Shown here piece by piece: positions 17,480-30,139 of a stretch of DNA of 64,000 bases. The notes beneath the pieces were generated by a model. The model made no database searches. It was not told the DNA's origin and worked only from the letters and a program-made list of their open reading frames with translations. The DNA is taken from assembly GCF_026343945.1 (NCBI RefSeq), contig NZ_JAPKNJ010000004.1, positions 62,001 through 126,000 on the forward strand, read 5' to 3'. The DNA is from Kaistia algarum (GTDB lineage Bacteria; Pseudomonadota; Alphaproteobacteria; Rhizobiales; Kaistiaceae). The position numbers were made by a program, and so were the translations under genes. Numbering within the stretch: the first letter of the stretch is position 1; the number at the start of each line of letters is the position of its first letter.

Positions 17480-18229
17480 TCAGTAGAACTTGTAGCGCAG
17501 GCCCAGACGGATCTCGTTGGCGGTGATGTTGTCGTACTGGATCGTACCGCCGCCACCCGCCGGAATATAGCCGGAAACCGCGTCGCCGAGGTTCAGGTAG
17601 CGGTAGTTCAGATCGATCGAGGTGTTGGGCGAGATCGCATAGGAGGCGCCGGCCATCAGCGCCCAGGCGAAGTTCCACTGCCCTGCCCCATCCCAGCCGC
17701 CGGTTACACCGTTGGGATTGATGTAGCCGACATTGCTGGTTTCCAGATAGGACGTGCCAATGCCGGCACCGACATAGGGCGTGAAGCCAGCATAGTTGCC
17801 AAGGTCGATATAGCCGTTAGCAAGCAGCGTCCAGGCTGAGATATCCGCTGATTCGATGGTGTGTCCGACACCGCCGCAGCCGCCGCAATAGCCCTCGCCA
17901 TAAGCACCAGCGCTGAATTCATAGTCGATGGTCGCGTCCGCGCGGAAATAGTTGTTGAACTGGTAGCCGACGCCGACGCCGAGCAGGCCGGTATTGTCGA
18001 GCGACGTGTTGTTCCACGGGTCGCTATAGGTTGGCGTCACGAAGCTGATGTCGGGGTTATTGTACCATTTGTACCCGATATCGCCGCGCAGGTACCAGCC
18101 GCCCGTCGCCATGACCGGCTGAGGCTCGATATAGGGCTGCTCCGCAAGATCGGCGGCCGATGCCATACCCGACGCGGCCATTGCCGCGCCAAATGCCGCC
18201 GCGAGCATGAACTTTCTTACATTCGCCAT
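17480..18229 (-). CDS. Outer-membrane beta-barrel protein (Omp31/porin-like family)
   Basis: 249 residues. A signal peptide covers residues 1-26 (cleavage after GMASA). The mature protein opens with DLAEQPYIEPQPV, then GWYLRGDIGYKWY, the usual first strand of Rhizobiales Omp25/Omp31-like proteins. Alternating aromatic strands continue to the terminal GLRYKFY; a C-terminal aromatic residue is the outer-membrane insertion signal. A Cys/Gly-rich loop (YCGGCGGVG) is unusual for this family. A CtrA-type box lies about 85 bases upstream. Confidence 0.88.
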   Translation of the reverse strand: MANVRKFMLAAAFGAAMAASGMASAADLAEQPYIEPQPVMATGGWYLRGDIGYKWYNNPDISFVTPTYSDPWNNTSLDNTGLLGVGVGYQFNNYFRADATIDYEFSAGAYGEGYCGGCGGVGHTIESADISAWTLLANGYIDLGNYAGFTPYVGAGIGTSYLETSNVGYINPNGVTGGWDGAGQWNFAWALMAGASYAISPNTSIDLNYRYLNLGDAVSGYIPAGGGGTIQYDNITANEIRLGLRYKFY

Positions 18230-18623
18230 GACTGTCTCCCGGTCGAAGGTGCAAATCGGCAAGGCGACCAATGCCTCCCGCTTCTCTGTCTCCGATCATG
18301 ATCGCGAACGCTTAAGAAGCGATTAACCACGCTGCTTAACCACGATTGTTTAGGTTAACAGATCGTAAATCTGCGCGCATGCAACATCGACGCGTCTCTT
18401 TCGTCACGAATTGCTTGCTGGCCTGACGGCGCTCGATAACTTTTCTTAAAAACCCCTCGATTTGTCCCTGGTTGCTGGGCACCGAGTTTTGTCGGCCCAG
18501 TGCTGGCGGTCCGATCGAACGGTCGGCGTTCCCTTGAGGGTTTGTTCATGGAAGCAGCGAGAGAATTCCGCTGCTAATTCCCGGCGCGTTGCGCTGGCAG
18601 AATAGCGCAGGGAGGAACGCGGA
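18230..18623. other. Divergent regulatory region, porin-like gene and patatin-like gene
   Basis: About 390 bases with no gene. It is markedly more AT-rich between 18300 and 18460 than its surroundings. Besides the CtrA-type box it holds two copies of TTAACCACG (18323-18331 and 18336-18344). A further GGTTAAC sits near 18353. Confidence 0.6.
18312..18327. promoter_or_regulatory. CtrA-type binding box TTAA-N7-TTAAC
   Basis: TTAAGAAGCGATTAAC matches the full consensus TTAA-N7-TTAAC exactly. It lies about 85 bases before the porin-like start on the minus strand. CtrA is the master cell-cycle response regulator of alphaproteobacteria. Since the consensus is AT-rich and the background GC-rich, a chance match is unlikely here. 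Confidence 0.6.
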
Positions 18624-19718
18624 ATGCTGTCGCGCAGATCACTTCTCACCACGGCCGCCGCTATGTCGGCGGCATCGGCGACGCCGCTCATCCACGGCGC
18701 CAGCGCCGCCGAAACGGCCGCTGGCGATGCCGGGCCGGACGAGATGGCGGCGTCGATTTCGGCCAAACTGTTCGACGATGACGGCCTGGCGAGACTGGCT
18801 CCCGAAATACCAGTGATCTCCGACTTGGCGCGCGGCCTCGACCGGACCTTGGTGCTCGGCGGCGGCGGGGAATATTACGTCGCCTGGTATTGCGGCTTCT
18901 TCCACGGACTGCTCGACCTCGGCGTCGATCCGGCATCCATGGCGGAAATGGTCGTTGGCACGTCCGCCGGAGCCTATGCCGGATCATCACTGACCTCGGG
19001 CCGCTTCGCGCAGCTTCGAACCGAATTCGACTTCTTCGGCCACTTTCCTGGCCTCTTCGCCAAGCTTGCGCCCGTAACGGCGCCGAATGCCAGCCAGAAG
19101 CGGGCCCAGGAGATCAACTTCGCCGTGAAGGACGGCAGCCCGGAATCGATCCGCGCCATCGGCCACGCCGCGCTCGCTGCCGACAACCACTTGAACGGGG
19201 ACGGCGTCGAGCGGCTCGCCTGGCTGCTCACGGGAGATAGCCGGACCGATTGGCCGGTCGCGAAGATGTATACGACCGCCAACGATTGCTACACGGGCGA
19301 AAGGCTGGTGGTCGGTCAGGTTGTTGCACGGAAGAACGGTATTCCCCTGGCGCATGCGGCCGGAGCGAGTTCCTCGCTCCCCGGCGTCATCGGCCCGACT
19401 CTGCTCGGTCAACGCTTCTGCATGGACGGCGGCATTTCGAAGACCTGGGCGCATACCGACCTCGTCGCAGGATCGAAGCGCGCCCTCGTGATCACGCTGA
19501 CCAACGGCTATGAGGGCAGCCTCCTCAGCGGCATCCCGCACGACATCTACAAGGAAATCGCAGCGCTGGAGGCGACCGGGACGAAGGCAATGCTCATCAT
19601 TGCCGGCACGCCCGCAGGGGTCAATCTGCTGGATGCCGGCGAGATCGAGCCAGCCCTCAAGGCCGGATACGATCGGGCCAAGGTGGAAGCGCCGAAAATC
19701 CGGGAATTCTGGGCTTAG
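18624..19718 (+). CDS. Tat-exported patatin-like phospholipase/acylhydrolase
   Basis: 364 residues. The N-terminus (MLSRRSLLTTAAAMSAAS) carries twin arginines and a hydrophobic stretch, so Tat export is likely. The patatin domain starts at LVLGGGGEYYVAWYCGF (oxyanion loop). It has the nucleophile elbow GTSAG with Ser114 and the catalytic Asp268 in MDGG, so the Ser-Asp dyad is complete. It should hydrolyse an acyl ester of a lipid. A GGAGGAACGCGG ribosome site precedes the start. The insertion between elbow and Asp is about 150 residues, ordinary for bacterial patatins. Confidence 0.85.
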   Translation: MLSRRSLLTTAAAMSAASATPLIHGASAAETAAGDAGPDEMAASISAKLFDDDGLARLAPEIPVISDLARGLDRTLVLGGGGEYYVAWYCGFFHGLLDLGVDPASMAEMVVGTSAGAYAGSSLTSGRFAQLRTEFDFFGHFPGLFAKLAPVTAPNASQKRAQEINFAVKDGSPESIRAIGHAALAADNHLNGDGVERLAWLLTGDSRTDWPVAKMYTTANDCYTGERLVVGQVVARKNGIPLAHAAGASSSLPGVIGPTLLGQRFCMDGGISKTWAHTDLVAGSKRALVITLTNGYEGSLLSGIPHDIYKEIAALEATGTKAMLIIAGTPAGVNLLDAGEIEPALKAGYDRAKVEAPKIREFWA

Positions 19719-19774
19719 CGAACCCCGCAACGCGCCGCCCATCGTCGTAGATCGCCAAGCACGCCAGCTTGGCG

Positions 19775-21121
<1,347 letters not shown>

Positions 21122-21244
21122 CTTGTTCTTCCGTCTTAACGTCGACCGGCCCTTCATAGACTGATGACTATGCCGAAACCGTTCAAAATTGATGAGCGTT
21201 TGTTAAGTCGCGCCTTACGGCTGCGGCAAGCGCCCAAATGACAA

Positions 21245-21270
21245 CGGGCGGAACTTGCTGGTTCCGCCCG
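21245..21270 (-). terminator. Hairpin downstream of ftsH
   Basis: CGGGCGGAAC and GTTCCGCCCG pair perfectly around TTGCTG. On the minus strand it is followed by TTGTCATTT. It lies about 25 bases after the ftsH stop and before glmM. Confidence 0.65.
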
Positions 21271-21295
21271 TCAATCTAGCCGTTGTGAAGACCGA

Positions 21296-23221
<1,926 letters not shown>

Positions 23222-23354
23222 CAGAATCCCTTCAAGGGCATGGGAGCCGCAGGATGGAGCCGCTCGTCGAGACTAAGATAGGTGGCCAAGCCTGCGAAGC
23301 CAAGAACACCAGCGCCAAGCATATCGCACAAAATGTGGCAATGGTTGAGGAAGA

Positions 23355-24641
23355 TCATGATTCATCTTCCTCGACCCCCTCGGCGAGGCGACTCCCAACG
23401 ATCGATTTGGCCTCGATCTTGATGCCCAGGGCCGTCGGCGGCGCGATTGCGAGCGTTGGAACGGCGATCAGAACGCCGTCCGACCAGAGTGCCGGCAGCG
23501 CCTCCAGCGCTCGCATGGACCCGCTCCGCATATCGGCATTCAGCTGTGTTCGGCCAGACGGGCCGAGGGCGGCAAGCCTTGCCGATGCCCCCGTGCCGGT
23601 GATCGCCACGTGGAAACGACCATCCCAGATGCCGTCGAAACCGGAGCTCACATCGATGTCGGGGAGCCCGGCTCGGCCAAGCTCCCGCTCGAAGCGGATG
23701 GCCTTCCCTTCCGGGCTCACAACTACGCCGGCGAGCGTGCGCTGAACGGGGCCGTCGCCGAGCGCCGCTTCGAGCGCCACGAGGCTTTCCAGCCGCGGAA
23801 CATGCTCGGCACCACCGGCGGCGCGGAGGATACGGGCCAGGGCGCGGAACCGCACTTCCTCAGGCTCACCCCGAAACGCATCGGTGCTCAGCCGGATCGC
23901 GCCGAGCGGGTCGACATCGACGGCGGCGGCAAGCAGCCGCCCGGTGTAGTGGTCCAGCGCCGCGGCCGCTCGGCGTAGCCGACCCGCCGTCGCCGCGAGG
24001 CGTTCCGCCGTGAGGCCCTCACGCGCCAGGGTCGACGCCAGCGCCCGGATGCGCGCCCTCGCAAAGCGCTCGTCCCGATTGTGCGGATCCTCGGCGGCGT
24101 CGAGACCGGCCGCGCGGATGACCGCCAGGAGATCGGAATGCGACAAATCGAGCAACGGCCGGACGATACGGACGCTGTCGCGCTCAGCCAAGCGCGCCAT
24201 GCCGGCGAGACCATAGACACCCGATCCGCGCGCAAGCCGCAGCAGGAAGGTCTCAGCTTGATCGTCGCGATGGTGGGCGACGGCGAGATGGCCAGCCCCC
24301 ATTTCCCGCGCCGCCGCGATGAGCAGGCGATAGCGTGCAGCGCGCGCCGCGGCTTCGACGTCGGCAAGTGGATGCGGCCCGTGCCAGCGCAGGATTTGGC
24401 AGGAGAGCCCGAGCGACGCCGCGACCCGCGCCACGGTCTCCGCCTCCTCGGCCGACTCGGGGCGGAGGCCGTGGTCGACCGTGAGCACGGTCAGGCGGAT
24501 GGAGGGATGATCGCGATCGCGCCAGCGCTTCGCCAGCAGCGTCAGCGCCAGCGAATCGGCGCCGCCCGATACCGCCAGCGCGACATGATCCGCCGCCTCC
24601 AGCGGGGCGAAGCAGCGGCGCAGTGTCGCCTCGTCGATCAC
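23355..24641 (-). CDS. tilS: tRNA(Ile)-lysidine synthetase
   Basis: 428 residues from a GTG at 24641, 12 bases after the cpoB stop. This start gives a normal TilS length, but the ribosome site is weak. The PP-loop AVSGGADSLAL lies at 23-33, followed by TVDHGLRPES and AHHRDDQAETFLLRLARGSG. It attaches lysine to the C34 of tRNA-Ile(CAU), allowing AUA decoding; it is essential. The C-terminal third is Ala/Leu-rich and less conserved. Confidence 0.9.
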   Translation of the reverse strand: MIDEATLRRCFAPLEAADHVALAVSGGADSLALTLLAKRWRDRDHPSIRLTVLTVDHGLRPESAEEAETVARVAASLGLSCQILRWHGPHPLADVEAAARAARYRLLIAAAREMGAGHLAVAHHRDDQAETFLLRLARGSGVYGLAGMARLAERDSVRIVRPLLDLSHSDLLAVIRAAGLDAAEDPHNRDERFARARIRALASTLAREGLTAERLAATAGRLRRAAAALDHYTGRLLAAAVDVDPLGAIRLSTDAFRGEPEEVRFRALARILRAAGGAEHVPRLESLVALEAALGDGPVQRTLAGVVVSPEGKAIRFERELGRAGLPDIDVSSGFDGIWDGRFHVAITGTGASARLAALGPSGRTQLNADMRSGSMRALEALPALWSDGVLIAVPTLAIAPPTALGIKIEAKSIVGSRLAEGVEEDES

Positions 24642-24652
24642 CCGCCCGGTTC

Positions 24653-25603
24653 TCAGCAGCTCGCGCTGGCCTGCTCGGCCTTGACGCGCTGGATCAGGGC
24701 ATTCGAGGCCTTCGGGTATTTCTTCAGGATTTCGCCAAAAGTGCCGCAGGCGGCTTCGCGCTGGCCGAGGCCGTTCAGAGAAAGGCCGAGCTTCAACAGC
24801 ATGTCCGGTGCCTTGCTGCTCTTGGGATATTGCTGGTAACCGGCAAGGAACGCATCGGCGGAACCGCGATAATCCTGGCGCGCGAACAGGCTTTCGCCGA
24901 TCCAGTATTGCGCGTCCGGCGCCAGTGGATCGCCGGGGTAGGAAGCGAGGAAGCGCTGGAACGACGTCTCGGCGACATCGTAATCGCCTTTCAGAATGAG
25001 TTCGTAGGCGGCATCGTAATCGCCGCGCGAACTCCCCGTCTGCGCTGGCGGAACCGTCGCGGCGCCGCTGCCGGCGGCACTCAGATCCAGCGGCTGCGGA
25101 ATGGTTGGATCGACGGCGATCTGCCCGAGAGGACGCGGCGGCGCGCCGGGGGCCGACGGGTCCGGCACATCCGTTTGCGCGGCGATCGCCGCGCCAACCG
25201 GGTCGACAGCAGCCGCGGGAGCCGCTGCCCTCGGCGAAGGAGCCGGTGCAGGTACCGGCGCAGCGCGCTTTGCCCCGCCTGGCTGCACGGAACGGAGCTG
25301 GTCCTGCAACTGGCGGACCTGATAGGTCAGTTCCTCGACCTGGCCGGTGAGCATGCGCATCTGCTGCTCCACCCGGTCCATGCGCAGCGCGGCCTGGGCC
25401 TCCGCCGAGGAGGACTGGATCGGCATCGCATCGCCCCCCTGCCCGGCTGAACCCGGGTCGAGATCGGCGGGAGGCGCCGGCGCTGCCTGATCCGGATTGC
25501 GGCGGAACATGTCGAAGAGGCCGGCCTCGGCCGGTAGCGGCTGGCTTGCCAGGAGCCCCGTCGCCAGAGCGACAACCGCGGGAAGGATGAATCGCCTGTT
25601 CAT
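24653..25603 (-). CDS. ybgF: Tol-Pal system protein YbgF/CpoB
   Basis: 316 residues from 25603; an ATG at 25615 is an alternative. A signal peptide is followed by a predicted coiled coil (AALRMDRVEQQMRMLTGQVE through QLQDQL, about 75-115), typical of the YbgF trimerisation region. A long Ala/Pro linker (120-210) follows. Three TPR-like repeats (YDAAYELILKGDYDVAETSF, APDAQYWIGESLFARQDY, APDMLLKLGLSLNGLGQ) end the protein. CpoB links outer-membrane constriction by Tol-Pal with PBP1B activity in E. coli. It lies just after pal, as in most proteobacteria. Confidence 0.9.
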   Translation of the reverse strand: MNRRFILPAVVALATGLLASQPLPAEAGLFDMFRRNPDQAAPAPPADLDPGSAGQGGDAMPIQSSSAEAQAALRMDRVEQQMRMLTGQVEELTYQVRQLQDQLRSVQPGGAKRAAPVPAPAPSPRAAAPAAAVDPVGAAIAAQTDVPDPSAPGAPPRPLGQIAVDPTIPQPLDLSAAGSGAATVPPAQTGSSRGDYDAAYELILKGDYDVAETSFQRFLASYPGDPLAPDAQYWIGESLFARQDYRGSADAFLAGYQQYPKSSKAPDMLLKLGLSLNGLGQREAACGTFGEILKKYPKASNALIQRVKAEQASASC

Positions 25604-25694
25604 ACCCTGATCCATGACCCTTGGCGCCGGATCGCGCCTTCGTCTCGCAACCACTATGGCACAGGGGGTTCGGCCAAATTGGGGCGGAATCGAA

Positions 25695-25719
25695 GACGGC
25701 GGCCCCTTGGGCCGCCGTC
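25695..25719 (-). terminator. Hairpin between pal and ybgF
   Basis: GACGGCGGCCC and GGCCGCCGTC pair with a 3-4 base loop. On the minus strand no long T-tract follows. It may reduce read-through from the highly expressed pal into ybgF. Confidence 0.45.
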
Positions 25720-25843
25720 AGTGTGTTCCAATGGTGGTAGGAGCCTTTAGGCGCCTGTCGACGCTCCGCCCGATCGCGGAACGCGGTCTTCCGGGTTGGC
25801 CGCCCTATCGCGACGAACCCCGGCACCCGCACGAGCGGCGGGA

Positions 25844-26329
25844 CTAGTTGTTCAGCACCGTGACGGCGCGGCGGTTCTGCGACCAGCAGGAGATGTCGTT
25901 GCAGACGGCGACCGGACGCTCCTTGCCATAGGAAATCGTGCGAATGCGGCCCGGATTGATACCACGCGACACAAGGTAGTTCTTGACGTTGGTGGCGCGG
26001 CGGGCGCCGAGCGCGATGTTGTACTCGCGCGTGCCGCGCTCGTCGGCATGGCCTTCGATCGTCACGGTGTAGCGCGGGAAGCGCGTCAGCCACTGCGCCT
26101 GCTTGTCGAGCGTGACTTTGCCCTGGGCCGAGACGTCCGTCTGGTCGGTATCGAAGAAGACGCGGTCGCCGACATTGACGACGAAGTCCTGCTGGCTACC
26201 CGGCGTAGCGGCGCCGAGGCCGGCGGTCTCGGGTCCACCCGGCTTGTTGGCGCAAGCAGAGAGCAGCAAGGCGCCAACAAGCGCCGTAGCAATGCCGGCG
26301 CTCCGCGAAATCGATCCCATTCTCATCAT
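25844..26329 (-). CDS. pal: Peptidoglycan-associated lipoprotein Pal
   Basis: 161 residues. A lipoprotein signal ends in the lipobox LLSAC (Cys about 26). The OmpA-like domain starts VGDRVFFDTDQTDVSAQGK. It has the peptidoglycan-binding signature TVTIEGHADERGTREYNIALG and ARRATNVKNYL. It anchors the outer membrane to peptidoglycan and works with TolB. Several ATGs cluster at 26329, 26326 and 26320; the choice changes only three residues. Confidence 0.96.
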   Translation of the reverse strand: MMRMGSISRSAGIATALVGALLLSACANKPGGPETAGLGAATPGSQQDFVVNVGDRVFFDTDQTDVSAQGKVTLDKQAQWLTRFPRYTVTIEGHADERGTREYNIALGARRATNVKNYLVSRGINPGRIRTISYGKERPVAVCNDISCWSQNRRAVTVLNN

Positions 26330-26395
26330 CGAGGTAACTCCTTGTCCACCATACTCGAACCGTAGCCGCTGATAGCAGCGGCTTGGTTAAGTTGG

Positions 26396-26436
26396 GGTGC
26401 AGCAACATGGTTGAACAAAACTTAACGTCGTGATCT
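26396..26436. promoter_or_regulatory. Inverted repeat GTTAAGTT...AACTTAAC upstream of pal
   Basis: Two perfect 8-bp arms lie 25 bases apart in an AT-rich patch 67-107 bases before the pal start, between tolB and pal. This is a candidate for a separate pal promoter or operator. That would explain how Pal, normally far more abundant than TolQRA, is expressed. Confidence 0.4.
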
Positions 26437-26494
26437 CACGACGGACGCAACGCGGTACGGGGGCGCGGTACGGCCGCCCCGAGCCGATGAAACG

Positions 26495-26542
26495 GCAAGG
26501 CCACCGTAGGTCGCGCGAGATGGCGACTGACGGTGGCCTTGC
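26495..26542 (-). terminator. Strong hairpin immediately after tolB
   Basis: GCAAGGCCACCGT and ACGGTGGCCTTGC pair perfectly (13 bp) around a 22-base loop. It begins three bases after the tolB stop. There is no T-tract, so it could be a partial terminator or an mRNA end stabiliser. Confidence 0.55.
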
Positions 26543-26544
26543 GA

Positions 26545-27918
26545 CTAATTGATCAGCGGCGACCAGGCCGGATCCGACGCGAAGGACGGCGTCGGCACGC
26601 GGAACTCGTTGTAGCCGGTCAGATCGATCGACCACAGCTGCGGTCCACCGCTCGCCCCGGGGGTATCGCGGAAAAACATGATGACGCGGCCATTCGGCGC
26701 CCAGGTCGGCCCCTCATTGTGGAAGCCTTCCGTCAGGATGCGCTCGCCCGAGCCGTCCGGCTTCATGACGCCAATGGCGAAGCCGCCGGCACCCTGCCGC
26801 GTAAAGGCGATCAGATCGCCGCGCGGCGACCAAACCGGGGTCGAATAGGAGCCCTGGCCGAAGGATATGCGCGTCGGATTGGAGCCGTCGGAGCCCATCA
26901 CGTAGATCTGCTGGCTGCCGCCGCGATCCGAGGTGAAGACCATGCGCGAGCCATCCGGCGAATAGGACGGACTGGTATCGATCGAAGCCGAATTGGTGAG
27001 GCGCGTCGTGCGCTTCGAGCGCAGATCCATCCGGTAGATGTTGGCATTGCCCTGGTCTTCGAGACTCATGACAATGCTCTGCCCATCCGGGGAGAAGCGC
27101 GGTGCAAAGCTCATGCCTGGGAAATTGCCGACGAGCTCACGCTGACCGGTTTCGATATTGAGCAGATAGACGCTCGGCTGGTCGCCCGAATAGGACATGT
27201 AGACGACTTCCTGCGACGACGGATTGAACCGCGGCGTCAGCACGAGATCGTTGCCGCGCGTCAGATAGCGCGAATTGAAGCCGTCCTGGTCCATGATCGC
27301 GAGGCGCTTGACGCGCTTGTCCTTCGGACCGCTCTCGTCGACATAGACCACACGGGTATCGAAATAGCCGCTGTCGCCGGTAAGGCGCTGATAGATTGCG
27401 TCGGCGATAATGTGGGCGATGCGGCGCCAGTTATCCGGCGCGGTCGAGAATTGCTGCCCCGCCATCTGCTGGCCGGCATAGACGTCCCAAAGGCGGAACT
27501 CGACCTTGAGCTTGCCGTCGGCCTGACGCGCCACGCCGCCGGTGACGAGGCCCTGCGCGTTGATCACGGTCCAGTCCTGGAACCGCGGCGTCTGGTCGGC
27601 GCTGGTGATCTTGTCGATGAAGCCGGCCGGATCGAGCGGCAGGAACAGACCGGAACGCTTCAGATCCGCCGCGATGACACCGGTAATGTCGGCCGCGACC
27701 TTCGCGTCGGCCTCGTTGGAGCCGATAAAGGTTGGAATGGCGATCGGCAGCGGCTGGACATTGCCCTGGGTCACGTCGAGCTGGACCAGCGCTTCGGCTC
27801 GCTGAGCAGGCAGCATCACGCCCGCACAGGCGGCGATCGCAAGAGCGAGCGCCGCGAGGGTCGTCCGGGAAGCGCGGCGCTGCCCGGCGGCGCCTGGGTC
27901 GAGGGCATGAACCGTCAT
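26545..27918 (-). CDS. tolB: Tol-Pal system beta-propeller protein TolB
   Basis: 457 residues. The start at 27918 gives an unusually long N-region before the hydrophobic signal segment ([21 protein letters not shown], about 18-40; cleavage near AEA). An N-terminal domain ([16 protein letters not shown]) is followed by a six-bladed propeller with the repeated pattern SPDG...DLRS/GS. Blades include [28 protein letters not shown] and [13 protein letters not shown]. Periplasmic TolB releases Pal from or hands Pal to peptidoglycan. Confidence 0.96.
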   Translation of the reverse strand: MTVHALDPGAAGQRRASRTTLAALALAIAACAGVMLPAQRAEALVQLDVTQGNVQPLPIAIPTFIGSNEADAKVAADITGVIAADLKRSGLFLPLDPAGFIDKITSADQTPRFQDWTVINAQGLVTGGVARQADGKLKVEFRLWDVYAGQQMAGQQFSTAPDNWRRIAHIIADAIYQRLTGDSGYFDTRVVYVDESGPKDKRVKRLAIMDQDGFNSRYLTRGNDLVLTPRFNPSSQEVVYMSYSGDQPSVYLLNIETGQRELVGNFPGMSFAPRFSPDGQSIVMSLEDQGNANIYRMDLRSKRTTRLTNSASIDTSPSYSPDGSRMVFTSDRGGSQQIYVMGSDGSNPTRISFGQGSYSTPVWSPRGDLIAFTRQGAGGFAIGVMKPDGSGERILTEGFHNEGPTWAPNGRVIMFFRDTPGASGGPQLWSIDLTGYNEFRVPTPSFASDPAWSPLIN

Positions 27919-27995
27919 GGTGATGTTCCTGTCGTGCGAATCGTATCGATCTCGGCGAATTGTGGCGGAAGATAACGGCGACGCGGTGACGCGCT

Positions 27996-28955
27996 CTATC
28001 CTTGTGGGCTGAAGCGCATCTGAACCTCGCTCCACTGGTCGTATTTCTCGAGCGGCAGCTGATAGGGACCGCATTGCAGCACCGCGCGAACCGCGCCCTC
28101 GGCCGCGACCGTTCCATATTGGCTCGCCGGATATTGCTCGATGCTCGGAACGCCGTTCACCGTGCCGTCCTGATTAAGCTTGAAGCGGATCGTCACGGTC
28201 ACCTCGGCCGGATCGGTCCAGCCGACCGGCAGGTTCCAGCAGCGCTGCACCTGCGCACGAAGGGCGTCGAGCTCGCTCTGCGTCATCATCTGGGTCGGAT
28301 TGCGCGCGTCTTCCGCCCCGAAGCCGGCTGGCTGCGGGTCGGCCTGCGCGCCGCCAGTGGGTTTGGACTTGTCCAGCAGCGCGGCGATCTTATCCGGATC
28401 GAACTTCGACTGCGCCGTGCTCTTCAGTTCCGATTGCGACTTCGCGTCGTTCTTGGCGGTATCGGGCTGCTTGGGCGGCGTCGGTCGCGCGCGCGGCTTC
28501 GGGGCCGGCGGAGGCGGCGTTGCATCCGCCTGCTTCGGCGGCTCGGGGCTCGGCTCCGGTGTTGGTTCGGGGGTCGGTGCCGGCTCGGCAGCCTTTGGCG
28601 GCTCGGGCGCCGGCTGAGGCTCCGGTGGCGGGGTCGGGGCTTCCGGCTGCGGAGGCGGCGGCGCGGCGGCTGGCGGCGGGGCAGCCGCCGGGGTCGGCTT
28701 CGGCGGGGCGGGCTTCGGCTCGGGCGCCGGTTTCGGCGCATCCACCTGGGCGGTCTTCTCCGGCGCCGGCGGCTTCTTCACATCGGCCGTCTTCTTGCCC
28801 TTGGCGAGGCTCGTCACTTCCGATATCGGCACGAGCGAGACGGGCAGCGCTTCCACCATGGTCGTGTCGAACGGCTTGGTGTCGGGCAGGCCGAACAGAC
28901 CCCAGAAAATCAGGAGCAAATGGGCAACGATCGAGGTGATGAGCCCGGTCCGCAT
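27996..28955 (-). CDS. tolA: TolA energy-transducing protein
   Basis: 319 residues. One N-terminal transmembrane helix (about 4-23, [20 protein letters not shown]) carries the SxxxH motif that contacts TolQ (S8...H12). A long Pro/Ala/Glu/Lys linker spans about 60-200. The C-terminal domain has [12 protein letters not shown] and [15 protein letters not shown], ending at RFSPQG. It couples the proton motive force harvested by TolQR to TolB-Pal. The linker is proline-rich instead of the helical Ala/Lys repeat of E. coli TolA. It starts five bases after tolR. Confidence 0.94.
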   Translation of the reverse strand: MRTGLITSIVAHLLLIFWGLFGLPDTKPFDTTMVEALPVSLVPISEVTSLAKGKKTADVKKPPAPEKTAQVDAPKPAPEPKPAPPKPTPAAAPPPAAAPPPPQPEAPTPPPEPQPAPEPPKAAEPAPTPEPTPEPSPEPPKQADATPPPPAPKPRARPTPPKQPDTAKNDAKSQSELKSTAQSKFDPDKIAALLDKSKPTGGAQADPQPAGFGAEDARNPTQMMTQSELDALRAQVQRCWNLPVGWTDPAEVTVTIRFKLNQDGTVNGVPSIEQYPASQYGTVAAEGAVRAVLQCGPYQLPLEKYDQWSEVQMRFSPQG

Positions 28956-28960
28956 CGCGG

Positions 28961-29422
28961 TCAGCCGCCCTGGGCGTCGATCGTGACAAGACCGATGTTG
29001 CGGAAGCCGGCATCCGAAATCGCGCCCATGACCTTCATGATCGCGCCGTAGTTAGATGTCCTGTCGCCGCGCACGAAGATGCGTTCTTCATAGCCATTGC
29101 CGCCGATGGCCTTCAGCTTCGGAACGAGTTCGTCGAACTGGACTTCCGTGTCCTGGATGAAGATCTTGCCGGCCGGGTCGATCGTCACCGAAATCGGGTC
29201 CTTGTCGGCCGAAAGCGCCTTGGCCTGGCTCTGGGGCAGGTCGATCGGCACGCCGGCCGTCAGAAGCGGCGCCGACACCATGAAGATGATGAGCAGCACG
29301 AGGATCACGTCGACGAACGGCGTGACGTTGATCTCGCTCATGACGGCGTGCGAGCGATGGCGGCGCCGACGGCCGCCGCGGCGTCCGCCCCCTCCCCCGC
29401 TTCCACCGACCGACATGCCCAC
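28961..29422 (-). CDS. tolR: TolR (ExbD family)
   Basis: 153 residues. The GTG at 29422 has a GGAG site seven bases upstream; an ATG at 29416 is possible. The N-terminus is Gly/Arg-rich. One transmembrane helix (MSEINVTPFVDVILVLLIIFMVSAPLL) includes the essential proton-accepting Asp in PFVDV. The periplasmic domain ends in FRNIGLVTIDAQGG. It lies three bases after tolQ, so the two are translationally linked. Confidence 0.95.
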   Translation of the reverse strand: MGMSVGGSGGGGGRRGGRRRRHRSHAVMSEINVTPFVDVILVLLIIFMVSAPLLTAGVPIDLPQSQAKALSADKDPISVTIDPAGKIFIQDTEVQFDELVPKLKAIGGNGYEERIFVRGDRTSNYGAIMKVMGAISDAGFRNIGLVTIDAQGG

Positions 29423-29425
29423 GGT

Positions 29426-30139
29426 TCAGCTCCTCTCGTCGATCTGACGTGACAGGATCGCCGAGAACTCGTCGGCAAAGCCTTCCAGTCGCGATCCGAT
29501 CTTGCCGGCGGAATTGGACAGCTTGTTGTAGGCGATAACGGCGGGAATGGCGGCAATGAGGCCCAGCGCCGTTGCCATCAGCGCCTCGGCGATACCGGGC
29601 GCCACGACGGCGAGCGACGTGTTCTTCGACGCGGCAATGCCCTGAAACGCCGTCATGATGCCCCAGACCGTGCCGAAAAGACCGATGAACGGTCCGGCGG
29701 CACCGACGGTCGCGAGAAACAGCAGCCGGTTCTCAAGGCGTTCTGTCTCGCGCGAAATCGTCACATCGAGCACGCGGTCGATGCGCATCTGCAACCCGAT
29801 CGGCGATCGCGCCCCGCTCTCGAACGACCGCTTCCATTCCCGCATGGCCGCAACGAACAGCGCCGCCATGCCGGAGGCCGGCCGGCTCGACAGGGATCGG
29901 TACAGCTCCTCCAGCGACTGTCCTGACCAGAAGACCTTCTCGAACCGGTCGATCTGGCGACGGACGCGCGTGAAGAGCAGAACCTTCTCGACGATGATCG
30001 CCCAGCTCCAGATCGAGGCAAAGCCAAGACCAAGCATCACGATCTTGACGACGATGTGAGCCTGCAGGAACAGCGTGATGAGGGACAGGCTCGCGGCGGG
30101 CGCGTCGAGCGCTGCCTGGCCCACGTCGGCCGCATTCAT
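29426..30139 (-). CDS. tolQ: TolQ (MotA/TolQ/ExbB family)
   Basis: 237 residues. Three hydrophobic segments: VVKIVMLGLGFASIWSWAIIVEK, then RLLFLATVGAAGPFIGLFGTVWGIM, then GIAEALMATALGLIAAIPAVIAYN. The conserved Thr in GLFGTVWG and the Thr/Ala-rich third helix form the proton path. The start at 30139 gives MNAADVGQAAL. It is preceded by ybgC on the same strand. Confidence 0.95.
   Translation of the reverse strand: MNAADVGQAALDAPAASLSLITLFLQAHIVVKIVMLGLGFASIWSWAIIVEKVLLFTRVRRQIDRFEKVFWSGQSLEELYRSLSSRPASGMAALFVAAMREWKRSFESGARSPIGLQMRIDRVLDVTISRETERLENRLLFLATVGAAGPFIGLFGTVWGIMTAFQGIAASKNTSLAVVAPGIAEALMATALGLIAAIPAVIAYNKLSNSAGKIGSRLEGFADEFSAILSRQIDERS

Noticed and set aside
21200..21225. Second CtrA-like site upstream of glmM
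   Set aside because: TTAAGTCGCGCCTTAC has the wrong spacing and an imperfect second half.
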